From contig JAMPGR010000004.1 in NCBI GenBank assembly GCA_023663805.1, positions 1 through 64,000 of the forward strand: DNA of 64,000 nt, written 5' to 3'. Each line of letters opens with the position of its first letter. Within the stretch, counting starts at the first letter, position 1. The notes below the pieces were generated by a model. It worked only from the letters and a program-made list of their open reading frames with translations, did not search any database and was not told the origin of the DNA. Positions 24,543 to 33,439 of this stretch are shown piece after piece. The DNA is from Clostridium sp. Its GTDB lineage: Bacteria > Bacteroidota > Bacteroidia > Bacteroidales > Muribaculaceae. The position numbers and the translations under genes were made by a program.

Positions 24543-26502
24543 CGAGATTGTCGATAATGAAATTCTGGCGTTCGATCGTGTTCTTCCCCATATAGAAACG
24601 GAGCATCTCGGCGAGGCCGTCTTCGCGGTGGAGTGCGACGCGGTCGGCGCGCATATTCTCGCCGATGAATTCGCGGAACTCGTCGGGAGAGATTTCCCCG
24701 AGACCTTTGAACCGCGTTATCTCGGCGTTCGTTCCGAGGCGGTTGATTGCGGCGATACGCTCCTCGTCGGTGTAGCAGTAGAACAGGTCGTTGCGGGTCT
24801 TGTCCTTCTCCTTGTCGGCGCTCTTTCGTCCGGCGCGTTTCGAAGCGTTCTTGTCGCGGACGCGGAATAGCGGCGTCTGGAGAATATAGACATGCCCCTC
24901 GCGGACCAGGTCGGGGAAGAACTGGAGGAAATAGGTCAGCAGGAGCAGACGGATATGCATACCGTCGACGTCGGCGTCGGTCGCGATGATGACCTTGTTA
25001 TAGCGAAGGCCGTCGATCCCCTCCTCGATATTCAGGGCGGCCTGGAGAAGGTTGAACTCCTCGTTTTCGTAGACGATCTTCTTGGTCTTTCCGTAGGTGT
25101 TCTTCGGTTTTCCGCGGAGCGAGAAGACCGCCTGGGTCCTGACGTCGCGGATCTTCGTGATCGATCCGGCGGCGGAGTCACCCTCGGTTATGAATATCGA
25201 CGACTGCTCCCGTTCGCGCTGGCGTTCCTCCTCCTTCTGCTGTTCGCGCTCGGAGACGGCTGTTTTCTTCGGGTCGTTGTAGTGAACGAGACAGTCGAGG
25301 AGTTTCTTGTTGTGGAGGTTCGTACGCTTTGCCTGTTCGCGCGCCTTTTTCGTCACGCCGGCCATCGCCTTGCGCTCCTTCTCGTTCTCGACGATGATAT
25401 GCTGGAGCAGGTCGGCGGTCGCGCGGTCGCGGTGGAGATAGTTGTCGAGTTCCTTCTTGATGAAGTCGCCGATGAATTTGGCGACGGTCGGACCTTCGGG
25501 GCCGATGTCGCGCGAGCCGAGGCGTGTCTTCGTCTGCGATTCGAAGACCGGTTCCTGGACCTTTATCGAAATCGCGGCGACGATTCCGTTACGTATGTCG
25601 GCGGGTTCGAAGTTCTTGCCGTAGAAATCCTTGACTGTGCGCGTAAAGGCGTCCTTGAATGCCGTCAGGTGGGTTCCCCCCTGGGTCGTGTGCTGGCCGT
25701 TGACGAAGGAGTAGTATTCCTCGCCGTACTGGTGGGCGTGGGTGACGGCGATTTCGATGTCGTCGCCGCGGAAGTGGATGACCGGATAGAGCGGTTCGCC
25801 GCTCATATAGTCTTTCAGCAGGTCTCGAAGGCCGTTGCGCGACGAGAATTTCTTTTCGTTGAAGAGGATCGTCAGGCCGGTGTTCAGATAGGTATAGTTC
25901 TTCAGCAGCGGGACGATGAACTCCTCGCGGAACTGGAAGTCGCGGAAGAGTTCGGCGTCAGGTATGAACGAAGTTTCGGTCCCGGTCTCTTCGGTCGTGT
26001 CGGTCAGTTCGGTCTCGGCGATCAGAACTCCCTTCGAGTAGGTCACGCTGCGGACCTTTCCGTCGCGGATCGAGCGGACGGTGAATTCGGTCGACATCGC
26101 GTTGACCGCCTTGATGCCGACGCCGTTCAGCCCGATCGACTTCTTGAACGCCGGGGAGTCGAATTTTCCGCCGGTCATCAGCGAGGATGTCGCCTCAACG
26201 AGTTTCCCCTGGGGGATGCCGCGGCCGTAGTCGCGGACAGTGACCCGCGAGTCGATGATCGTGACGATGATCTGGCGACCGTAGCCCATCATATATTCGT
26301 CGATCGAATTGTCGATGACCTCCTTGAGCAATACGTATATACCGTCGTCGGGACTACTTCCGTCGCCGAGTTTGCCGATATACATGCCGGGGCGCCTCCG
26401 GATATGTTCGTTCCAGGGGAGTGTCTTTATGTCGTCGTCCGTATACTCGACCCCGGCGGGATCGGGACCGGCGAAAAGGTCGTCTTCTTCGGTTTCTGCC
26501 AT
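24514..26502 (-). CDS. parE: DNA topoisomerase IV subunit B
   Basis: 662 residues, GHKL ATPase plus TOPRIM type II topoisomerase subunit. N-terminal [13 protein letters not shown] and the GHKL glycine motifs VRDYGRGIP and [13 protein letters not shown] are present; TOPRIM motifs are [10 protein letters not shown] (catalytic Glu) and [10 protein letters not shown]. With ParA/ParC subunits it unlinks daughter chromosomes. ParE is favoured over GyrB by the size and the Bacteroidota-type organisation next to coaD; the A subunit gene is not in the window. It has its own promoter at 26562-26592. Confidence 0.9.
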   Translation of the reverse strand: MAETEEDDLFAGPDPAGVEYTDDDIKTLPWNEHIRRRPGMYIGKLGDGSSPDDGIYVLLKEVIDNSIDEYMMGYGRQIIVTIIDSRVTVRDYGRGIPQGKLVEATSSLMTGGKFDSPAFKKSIGLNGVGIKAVNAMSTEFTVRSIRDGKVRSVTYSKGVLIAETELTDTTEETGTETSFIPDAELFRDFQFREEFIVPLLKNYTYLNTGLTILFNEKKFSSRNGLRDLLKDYMSGEPLYPVIHFRGDDIEIAVTHAHQYGEEYYSFVNGQHTTQGGTHLTAFKDAFTRTVKDFYGKNFEPADIRNGIVAAISIKVQEPVFESQTKTRLGSRDIGPEGPTVAKFIGDFIKKELDNYLHRDRATADLLQHIIVENEKERKAMAGVTKKAREQAKRTNLHNKKLLDCLVHYNDPKKTAVSEREQQKEEERQREREQSSIFITEGDSAAGSITKIRDVRTQAVFSLRGKPKNTYGKTKKIVYENEEFNLLQAALNIEEGIDGLRYNKVIIATDADVDGMHIRLLLLTYFLQFFPDLVREGHVYILQTPLFRVRDKNASKRAGRKSADKEKDKTRNDLFYCYTDEERIAAINRLGTNAEITRFKGLGEISPDEFREFIGENMRADRVALHREDGLAEMLRFYMGKNTIERQNFIIDNLVVEDDSQIS

Positions 26503-26561
26503 CTTCTGCTGAATTTGAGTTCTGTTGTCGCGGGGAGAGCCGGGACTCTCCCATTATGCGA

Positions 26562-26592
26562 CAAATTTACATATTTTCGCCGACATGGCAAA
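26562..26592 (-). promoter_or_regulatory. Bacteroidota-type promoter of the parE-coaD-S41 run
   Basis: On the minus strand TAAATTTG at 26562-26569 has TTTG at 26589-26592, 19 bases upstream. It faces away from the holA promoter in the same 164-base divergent gap. Confidence 0.6.
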
Positions 26593-26608
26593 GTTTTCAC
26601 GGGGAATA

Positions 26609-26640
26609 TTGTCGCACTCGCCGGATTTTCCGTAACTTTG
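26609..26640 (+). promoter_or_regulatory. Bacteroidota-type promoter of holA
   Basis: TAACTTTG at 26633-26640 with TTG at 26609-26611, 21 bases upstream. The holA start codon is at 26667. Confidence 0.6.
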
Positions 26641-26666
26641 CCGGGTGAGAAACCCCTGACTGAACT

Positions 26667-27686
26667 ATGGCTGCCACATACGACGAACTACGCCGGCAGA
26701 TTATCTCCGGCGACCTGAAACCGGCCTATATCCTCCACGGCGAGGAGGGCTACTTTATCGACGAACTGCTGAAACTCTTCGAGGAGGCGCTCCCCGAGGA
26801 GGACCGGGAGTTCAACCTCCACATACTCTACGCGACCGACACGCCGGTCCAGAGCGTCATCAGCCGATGCCAGGGGTTCCCGATGATGTCAGACCGTGTC
26901 CTGGTCATAGTCAGGGAGGCTCAGGGGTGGGGCGCGAAGGAGTATGGCATAATTGCGCAGTATCTCGCCCATCCGCTTCTGTCGACAACGCTCGTCGTCG
27001 CCTCGCGCGGAAAGACAGTGAAAAACAAAGAGTTGTCGAAGGTGCTCCAGGGGATTCGCGGCGAAGAATTCGAGTCGAAGCCTCTCCGCGAGGCCGGAGC
27101 GGGACCGCTTGTCGCCAAACTGTTGAAGGAGCGCGGCCTGAATATCGAGCCTAAGGGGCTGGCGATGCTCTGCGAAAATGTCGGAACAGACCTGTCGAGG
27201 CTCTACAACCAGGTTGAAAAACTCGCTGTCGTTCTCCAGCGCGGAGCGATGGTCACCCCGGAGGTGATCGAACGTAACATCGGAGTCAGCAAGGACTACA
27301 ACTCGTTCGAACTACGCGACGCCGTCCTGGAGCGTAACAAACAGAAAGCGATCCGTATCGCCGAGCATTTCCGGACCGATCCGAAGAACAATCCGGCGAT
27401 TGTCGTCGTTGCGGGGCTCTTCTCGGCGTTCAGCGACCTGACGGTCTATCATTTTCTGCGCGACAAGTCGCCATCGGCGGTTATGGGTGCGCTGAAATAC
27501 AAGTCTAATTTCCAGGTCCAGAAGGTCGAGCGCGCCGCCCGGAGTTACACGGCGCGCCAGTCGATCGAGATCATCACGCTCCTTCGCGACGCCGACCGGA
27601 AGATGAAGGGGGTCGGTTCGCGCCAGAACCCCTACGACATCCTCCGCGACCTCCTCTTCGCGATCTTCAACTGCCGCGGCATATGA
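26667..27686 (+). CDS. holA: DNA polymerase III subunit delta
   Basis: 339 residues, the family length. The N-terminal domain contains PAYILHGEEGYFIDELLKLF, and the middle helical domain reads LCENVGTDLSRLYNQVEKLA, both typical of HolA; the C-terminal collar domain contains ALKYKSNFQVQKVERAARSY. Delta opens the beta clamp within the clamp loader; its target, DnaN, is also encoded in the window (47014-48147). It is a single-gene unit followed by a 314-base gap. Confidence 0.94.
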   Translation: MAATYDELRRQIISGDLKPAYILHGEEGYFIDELLKLFEEALPEEDREFNLHILYATDTPVQSVISRCQGFPMMSDRVLVIVREAQGWGAKEYGIIAQYLAHPLLSTTLVVASRGKTVKNKELSKVLQGIRGEEFESKPLREAGAGPLVAKLLKERGLNIEPKGLAMLCENVGTDLSRLYNQVEKLAVVLQRGAMVTPEVIERNIGVSKDYNSFELRDAVLERNKQKAIRIAEHFRTDPKNNPAIVVVAGLFSAFSDLTVYHFLRDKSPSAVMGALKYKSNFQVQKVERAARSYTARQSIEIITLLRDADRKMKGVGSRQNPYDILRDLLFAIFNCRGI

Positions 27687-27741
27687 TTATGTTTTGTGCA
27701 TTCTCCAAACACCTGAACATCCGGTGAACTCGAACGTGACA

Positions 27742-27768
27742 CGACTATTTCCAAAATGGAAACGGTCG
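27742..27768 (+). terminator. imperfect dyad after holA, possible terminator
   Basis: CGACTATTTCCA (27742-27753) and TGGAAACGGTCG (27757-27768) pair at 10 or 11 of 12 positions around a 3-base loop. No clear T-run follows, so it could instead be a protein-binding dyad. Confidence 0.3.
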
Positions 27769-27845
27769 TAAATCGTGGTTTTCGCGGTTCTTCCGCAGAG
27801 GTCGCAAATCAGACTACACCAAATTCATATCTCTAATCTATAAGC

Positions 27846-27855
27846 TGTTAGATAT
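27846..27855 (+). promoter_or_regulatory. upstream half-site matching the susC leader palindrome
   Basis: TGTTAGATAT is identical to the word inside the palindrome at 27919-27928, 73 bases downstream in the same orientation, which is close to seven helical turns. It may be a distal operator half-site. Confidence 0.45.
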
Positions 27856-27859
27856 TTTT

Positions 27860-27867
27860 GGGGGGGG
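27860..27867. repeat. run of eight G upstream of the susC promoter
   Basis: The G8 tract is flanked by T5 on the left and lies 15 bases upstream of the -33 element, between the distal half-site and the promoter. Such tracts can change length by slippage. Confidence 0.9.
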
Positions 27868-27882
27868 ATTTTTGAAAAAAAA

Positions 27883-27914
27883 TTTGGATGATATGATTTT
27901 TTAAGGTAATTTTG
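27883..27914 (+). promoter_or_regulatory. Bacteroidota-type promoter of the first SusCD locus
   Basis: TTTG at 27883-27886 and TAATTTTG at 27907-27914, separated by 20 bases. Transcription would start near 27920, giving a leader of about 80 bases before susC. Confidence 0.65.
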
Positions 27915-27916
27915 CG

Positions 27917-27948
27917 TTTGTTAGATATGTCGGCACATATCTAACAAA
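27917..27948. promoter_or_regulatory. perfect 14-bp palindrome at the predicted susC transcription start
   Basis: TTTGTTAGATATGT (27917-27930) and its exact reverse complement (27935-27948) flank CGGC. It starts 3 bases after the -7 element, so it covers the start of transcription and would also fold as a hairpin at the very 5' end of the mRNA. It may be an operator, or a 5' stem that protects the transcript. Confidence 0.8.
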
Positions 27949-28000
27949 AATCTGAAAACAACAAACCAGCTTATAAATCAATCAATAATCCTAAATCTAA

Positions 28001-31000
28001 ATGAGAAAAATCTTCTATCCGGCAACGCTGATGCTCGCCGCATCGCTGCTCTGTCCGCCCGAAGCGACGGCCAGCACTGCGAACGCTGCGGAACCGTCGG
28101 CTCTGCAGGCTGCGGAGGCGGAAACAGGCCTCTGTTCCGGTTCTGTCGTCGACGAAACCGGCGAGCCGCTGATCGGCGCCTCCGTTATCGTCGAAGGCAC
28201 CCAGCAAGGTGTCTCAACCAACATCGACGGTAAATTCACGATTCCAAAAGTCAAAATCGGATCGAAAATACGCGTTTCGTATGTCGGTTACAAAGAGGCG
28301 GTCGCCGAATGGACCGGCTCGAACCTGAATATCACTCTCGCCCCGGCAACCAACTCGCTCGACGAGGTCGTTGTCGTCGGTTTCGGTGTACAGAAGAAAG
28401 CAGACCTGACCGGCGCCGTGTCGCAGGTCAAGATGGAGGATGTCGTCGGTGACCGTCCGGTCATCAACGCCGCCGCCGCCCTCCAGGGTGCAATCCCCGG
28501 CCTTATGATCAGCGGCGGTTCCGGTCCCGGCCAGAGTAAGTCGCTCAAGATCCGCGGCGACCTTTCGCTCAACGGCGGCAGTCCGCTCGTTTTGATTGAC
28601 AACGTCGAGGGTGACATCGCCCAGTTGAGCCCCGACGATATCGAATCTGTCACGGTTCTGAAAGACGCCTCGGCATCGGCTATCTACGGTGCACGCGCTG
28701 CCGGCGGTGTTGTCCTGATCACAACCAAACGCCCGAAAGACCAGGCCAAGTTCAACATCACCTACGGCTTCAACCAGGGCTGGGAACGTTCGCTCAACCG
28801 TCCCGAACAGGCTTCTCTGTCAGACTATATAAAGGCATATCGCGAAGCAGGCTACTCGGCCCAGTACTGGGCAGGCAACGGTGACCTCGATACCTGGGAA
28901 GAACTCCTCGGACAGTACCGCGCAGGCGAACTGACCGGCGTGACCGACAACGGTATCTACAAACACACCGACGGCCGCATCTACTACCTGAAAGAAAGCG
29001 ACGTCCAGGGGTCCGTTCTCGGAACCGGCGCCCTGTCGAACCACAATATCTCGATGTCGGGCGCGACAGACCGCATCCGTTTCCGCCTCTCGGCCAACTA
29101 CAGCCGCGAAAACGGCCCGATGGTCACGGACAAAGACCTCTTTATCCGCAAGGGCATCACATCGTTCGTTTCGGGCGACATCACGAGTTGGTTCACCCAG
29201 GAACTCTCGATGTTCTACACCAACACGACCCAATCGGCGCTGTCGGGCAACATCCGCGACCCGTTCGCCCTCCGTCTGATTTCCTACTATCCGACAAAGG
29301 GATATATGCCCGCCGAATATCTGACAAACAGCGACGAGGACCTGATTATCGACTCCCCCTACAACTCCTATCTCGTTTCGCCGACATCGACAACAACCCG
29401 CTCGATTCCGCGCATCCAGTCACGCACGATCCTCAAACCGCTGAAAAACTGGACCATCACGGCCGAATACACCTACAACCAGCGTAACTACGACTATCGC
29501 AACTACACGGGCGTCATCACCTACGCTGACGTCCAGCTCGCCAAGAAAACCTATCCTGAAGACCCGACGAAGGACACCTATACGATCAACCGCGAGACAA
29601 CGAAATACAACGCGTTCAACCTCTATACGAACTATAACTTCGACCTGAAGAAAAACCACTTCGAAGTCATGCTCGGTTTCAACCAGGAACGCTACAACTG
29701 GGCCCAGCTCAACACGAACATCCAGGGTCAGGCCGTCACGACGGTTCCCTCGTTCGGCGGCGGTACAGGCCAGAAGAACATAACCGAGAACTACTCCCAG
29801 TATACGATCCGTGGCGGATTCGGCCGTATCAACTATAACTACGACGAACGCTACCTTCTATCGTTCAGCGGCCGCTACGACGGCTCGTCGAAGTTCCCGA
29901 AGAGCAACCGCTTCGGTTTCTTCCCCTCGGCTTCGGGCGCATGGCGTATCGGCCAGGAGAGTTTCATGGAAGGCACCCGCGACTGGCTCGACGAACTGAA
30001 GGTCCGCTTCTCTTACGGCTCGATTGGCAACCAGAACATCGATCCCTACGGATATGTTGCAAACATGTCGGTCGCCCAGTCGAACGTCTGGCTCGACGGC
30101 GGGGAGCGTATCACCTACATCACCGTCCCCGGCCTGATTCGCGCGAACTACACCTGGGAAACCGTCAAGACCTATAACGCCGGTCTCGACTTCATGTTCC
30201 TCAACGCCCGCCTCCAGGGTTCGTTCGAATGGTACCGCCGTTCGACCGAGGGTATGCTTGCCGCAGGTCTCGAACTGCCGTCGACCGTCGGCGCGAGCGC
30301 ACCGCTTCAGAATGTTGCCAACATGCGTACAGACGGATGGGAACTCTCGCTGAGCTGGCGCGACCGTATCGGCGACTGGGGCTACCGCGTCGGGCTGAAC
30401 CTCTATGACCACCGTTCGAAAATCACCAAGTTCGACAACAAGACCGGCGACCTGAGCAACTGGTATCCCGGCCGCGAACTGAACCAGATCTGGGGCTATA
30501 TCAGCGACGGCTACTACTCTATCGACGACTTCGACTACGAAAAAGCAAAGACCGGTGTATGGGAACTCAAAGACGGCGTCACCTCCGTCCAGGGTGTCAA
30601 CGTCCGCCCGGGTGATATGAAATATGTCGACCTCGATGGTGACGGCATCATCACAACCGGCGAAAACACCGTCGACAATCCGGGCGACCGCAAGGTCATC
30701 GGCAACTCGACATCGCGCCTTCAGTTCGGTGTGAACGCCGGAGTCAACTGGAAAGGCATCGACCTCGACATCATGCTCCAGGGTGTAGGCAAACGTGACT
30801 ATTGGCTCGGCGGCTCAAGCCTCTTCCCCTTCGGAGCAGGCGGAGCAGACGGTGTCTTCCATCCTATTTACTATAACCAGACCGACTACTGGACTGCGAA
30901 AAGTTACGACCCGACCAGTCCCGACTATATGGTCGCAGCAAACCCCGACGCCAGACTCTTCCGCATCTACGACCAGGAAAACAACGTCGGCTACAACACC

Positions 31001-31240
31001 CGCACGAGCGACAAATATCTCCAGAATGCGTCATATCTGCGAATCAAGAACATAACCCTCGGCTATACGTTCCCCGCCGAACTGACCCGCAAGGTCTACG
31101 TCGAACAGTTCCGCCTGTTCTGCTCGGTCGAGAACCTCCATACGTTCACATCGCTGCCGAAGGGCTTCGACCCCGAAAACATGTCGTGGACATATCCGTT
31201 CTACCGCACATGGTCGTTCGGCGCCACAATAACATTCTAA
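28001..31240 (+). CDS. SusC/RagA-type TonB-linked outer-membrane transporter
   Basis: 1079 residues. Signal peptide (about 1-25), a carboxypeptidase-D-regulatory-like domain (about 45-115, GSVVDETGEPLIGASVIVEG), then the plug (about 120-235, with LDEVVVVGFGVQKKADLTGA and DASASAIYGARAAGGVVLIT) and a 22-strand barrel ending in FGATITF. It imports a ligand too large for porins, with energy from TonB-ExbBD, together with the SusD lipoprotein encoded 12 bases downstream. The ligand is unknown; no glycoside hydrolase gene is adjacent, but an acetylesterase gene is. Confidence 0.95.
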   Translation: MRKIFYPATLMLAASLLCPPEATASTANAAEPSALQAAEAETGLCSGSVVDETGEPLIGASVIVEGTQQGVSTNIDGKFTIPKVKIGSKIRVSYVGYKEAVAEWTGSNLNITLAPATNSLDEVVVVGFGVQKKADLTGAVSQVKMEDVVGDRPVINAAAALQGAIPGLMISGGSGPGQSKSLKIRGDLSLNGGSPLVLIDNVEGDIAQLSPDDIESVTVLKDASASAIYGARAAGGVVLITTKRPKDQAKFNITYGFNQGWERSLNRPEQASLSDYIKAYREAGYSAQYWAGNGDLDTWEELLGQYRAGELTGVTDNGIYKHTDGRIYYLKESDVQGSVLGTGALSNHNISMSGATDRIRFRLSANYSRENGPMVTDKDLFIRKGITSFVSGDITSWFTQELSMFYTNTTQSALSGNIRDPFALRLISYYPTKGYMPAEYLTNSDEDLIIDSPYNSYLVSPTSTTTRSIPRIQSRTILKPLKNWTITAEYTYNQRNYDYRNYTGVITYADVQLAKKTYPEDPTKDTYTINRETTKYNAFNLYTNYNFDLKKNHFEVMLGFNQERYNWAQLNTNIQGQAVTTVPSFGGGTGQKNITENYSQYTIRGGFGRINYNYDERYLLSFSGRYDGSSKFPKSNRFGFFPSASGAWRIGQESFMEGTRDWLDELKVRFSYGSIGNQNIDPYGYVANMSVAQSNVWLDGGERITYITVPGLIRANYTWETVKTYNAGLDFMFLNARLQGSFEWYRRSTEGMLAAGLELPSTVGASAPLQNVANMRTDGWELSLSWRDRIGDWGYRVGLNLYDHRSKITKFDNKTGDLSNWYPGRELNQIWGYISDGYYSIDDFDYEKAKTGVWELKDGVTSVQGVNVRPGDMKYVDLDGDGIITTGENTVDNPGDRKVIGNSTSRLQFGVNAGVNWKGIDLDIMLQGVGKRDYWLGGSSLFPFGAGGADGVFHPIYYNQTDYWTAKSYDPTSPDYMVAANPDARLFRIYDQENNVGYNTRTSDKYLQNASYLRIKNITLGYTFPAELTRKVYVEQFRLFCSVENLHTFTSLPKGFDPENMSWTYPFYRTWSFGATITF

Positions 31241-31252
31241 TCATCTGAACCA

Positions 31253-33346
31253 ATGAAACTCAAAAATATCATACTGCCGGTTGCCGTTCTCGCGGCGGGG
31301 GCGTTCGCCTCGTCCTGCAACGATGACTACCTGGAGAAATACCCCCAGACCGGCCTGACCCAGCAGAATGCCTTCCAGACCTACGACAACTTCAAGGCAT
31401 ACATGTATAACTGCTACTCGCTGTTCACCAACAGCCAGATCTATACGAACCACAACAATTCATACTACTCTACGACACAGTGGAGTTCCGACTACTACTC
31501 GGGCCTGATGACCAACCGCGAGGGAAGTTACAACCCCTACGCCTGGCAGAACATAACCCCGACGACGAAGTCAGACTCCTGGGGCTTCGGTCCGGTCCGC
31601 ACGGTCAACATCATGCTCTCGATGCTCGACGGAAGCGAACTGAACGAAACCGAGAAGCGCCACTGGCGCTCGGTCGGCTACTTCTTCCACGCCTGGTGGT
31701 ACATGGAACTGGTCAACAAATACGGCGATGTGCCCTGGATCAACACCGTCCTGACCGACGAATCTGAAGAGGCCTACGGACCCCGCACACCCCGCAAGGA
31801 GGTCGCCGACAGTATCGTCGCACGCCTCGAATATGCGATCGCCAACATCGGCGACTGCTCGAAAGACGGCGACAACTGCGTGACGGCCGACGCCTGCCGT
31901 GCCGCCCTCAGCCGCTTCCTTCTCCGCGAAGGAACATGGGGGAAATACCATAACCTGAACAACGGCTACGAAGGATACCTCCGCAAGTGTCTGACCGTCT
32001 CCCAGGAACTGATGGACAAATATCCGACCCTCTACTACGGCAAGGGCACGAACTCCTATCCCGGCGCAGGCTACGACGAGGTCATGACAACCGAAAACCT
32101 CAACGGAGTCCCCGGCATCATCATGTACAAACAGTATAACGACCTCTCCCGCCACCGCTACAGCGACCTGATCCACGTCGAGGCACACCGCTGCGATGCT
32201 CCCCAGCACACAGTCGATATGTTCCTGATGAAAAACGGAAAACCGATTGCCAACGCCGAATCGGGCTTCAAAGGGGGCGAAGGTAAAGATCTCTACGACT
32301 ACTTCGCAGACCGCGACCCGCGTCTGCTGATCAACTTCGAGCCCCCGTTGCTCGCCAAGATCGGAACCTTCGCGAACCCCGACAACGAGACAACCTTCAA
32401 GAAGTGGACATTCTACAAGGCCGGTGACAAAATCGGCAATTTCGTAGTCGACGAAGAGTATGAGGCAAAACTCCGCATGTATATCGACTATATCGGAGCA
32501 AATATCTACTGCGAAAACGGAACCGGCGACGAATCGCTCGGTTGCAAACGCCTCCCGGGTCACAACTGGGGCGGCTCGATGTCGTCCGCTTCGCCGAACA
32601 TCTCGGGCTGGAGCCAGACCGAAAACTACATGCGCTGCCAGACCGGATACTACTTCTGGAAACACTATACGGCATGGGAAGTCGGTTCGAACGGCAACTT
32701 CCAGACTTCAGACAAACCGATTTTCACAATCGAGGAGGTTCTGCTGAACTACGCCGAGGCCGCCTGGGAACTCAGCCAGTTCGACCAGGCTGTCGCCGAC
32801 CGTACGATCAACCTTCTGCGTGACCGCGCCGAAGTAGGCCGTATGACCGTCGCCGAAATCGACGCCAACTTCGACCCCGACCGCGACAAAGGTACCGCCG
32901 CATGGACAAAAGGCTACGGCCCCGAGACTAACTACGAGGTCGACCCCGTCCTCTGGGAAATCCGCCGCGAGCGTATGATTGAACTCTTCGGCCAGGGCTT
33001 CTCGTTCTACGACATCCGCCGCTGGCACAAGGCTCCCTGGTATGTCAACCGCCAGGCCTGTGGCATGTGGATCGACAACTCGAACGTCCCCTACGGCAAC
33101 GGCCGCTATACCGGACAGTTCGTCGACTACAACGCGATCAAGGCAAACGGCTTCGCTCCTTCGCAGAACACCGCTCCCGGAAAGGGGTGGATCTACACCT
33201 ATCCCGGTCCGTTGTCGACCGGAAAGGGATGGCTCGACACCTACTATCTCTGGATGGTTCCGACCTACGAAATCACGATGAATCCGAACCTGACCCAGAA
33301 TCCCGGCTACGGCGAACTCTTCGGCAACGTCGCCGAGGAGGAATAA
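31253..33346 (+). CDS. SusD/RagB-type surface lipoprotein
   Basis: 697 residues, on the long side for SusD proteins. A lipoprotein signal with Cys22 (FASSCNDDYLEKYP) starts it. TPR-like helices of the N-terminal half (AWWYMELVNKYGDVPWINT) and the C-terminal RagB/SusD domain (EEVLLNYAEAAWELSQF, REMRIELFGQGF-type REERM motif seen as RRERMIELFGQGFSFYDIRR) follow. It lids the SusC barrel and captures ligand at the cell surface. A strong terminator follows at 33371-33403, so the next genes are expressed from a separate promoter. Confidence 0.95.
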   Translation: MKLKNIILPVAVLAAGAFASSCNDDYLEKYPQTGLTQQNAFQTYDNFKAYMYNCYSLFTNSQIYTNHNNSYYSTTQWSSDYYSGLMTNREGSYNPYAWQNITPTTKSDSWGFGPVRTVNIMLSMLDGSELNETEKRHWRSVGYFFHAWWYMELVNKYGDVPWINTVLTDESEEAYGPRTPRKEVADSIVARLEYAIANIGDCSKDGDNCVTADACRAALSRFLLREGTWGKYHNLNNGYEGYLRKCLTVSQELMDKYPTLYYGKGTNSYPGAGYDEVMTTENLNGVPGIIMYKQYNDLSRHRYSDLIHVEAHRCDAPQHTVDMFLMKNGKPIANAESGFKGGEGKDLYDYFADRDPRLLINFEPPLLAKIGTFANPDNETTFKKWTFYKAGDKIGNFVVDEEYEAKLRMYIDYIGANIYCENGTGDESLGCKRLPGHNWGGSMSSASPNISGWSQTENYMRCQTGYYFWKHYTAWEVGSNGNFQTSDKPIFTIEEVLLNYAEAAWELSQFDQAVADRTINLLRDRAEVGRMTVAEIDANFDPDRDKGTAAWTKGYGPETNYEVDPVLWEIRRERMIELFGQGFSFYDIRRWHKAPWYVNRQACGMWIDNSNVPYGNGRYTGQFVDYNAIKANGFAPSQNTAPGKGWIYTYPGPLSTGKGWLDTYYLWMVPTYEITMNPNLTQNPGYGELFGNVAEEE

Positions 33347-33370
33347 TCCCCCGATAACAAACCTCTTAAA

Positions 33371-33403
33371 AAGCCGCCATATCCCGTATGGCGGCTTTTT
33401 TTT
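33371..33403 (+). terminator. intrinsic terminator after susD
   Basis: A perfect 10-bp stem (AAGCCGCCAT at 33371-33380 and ATGGCGGCTT at 33388-33397) with a 7-base loop and a run of eight T (33396-33403). The T-run overlaps the -33 TTTG of the next promoter. Confidence 0.93.
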
Positions 33404-33432
33404 GTCGGATTCGACAGAATGTCGTAATTTTG
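33401..33432 (+). promoter_or_regulatory. promoter of the thioredoxin-fold lipoprotein gene
   Basis: TTTG at 33401-33404 and TAATTTTG at 33425-33432 with 20 bases between. The start codon is only 7 bases after the -7 element, so the mRNA may have almost no leader. Confidence 0.6.
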
Positions 33433-33439
33433 CAACATT

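Larger units (their letters stand above)
27687..28000. other. intergenic region with the control region of the first SusCD locus
   Basis: Contents in order: an imperfect hairpin at 27742-27768 that may end holA transcription, a half-site TGTTAGATAT at 27846-27855, a G8 run at 27860-27867, a promoter at 27883-27914, a perfect 14-bp palindrome at 27917-27948 and an A-rich leader up to susC. No gene is seen. Confidence 0.75.
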
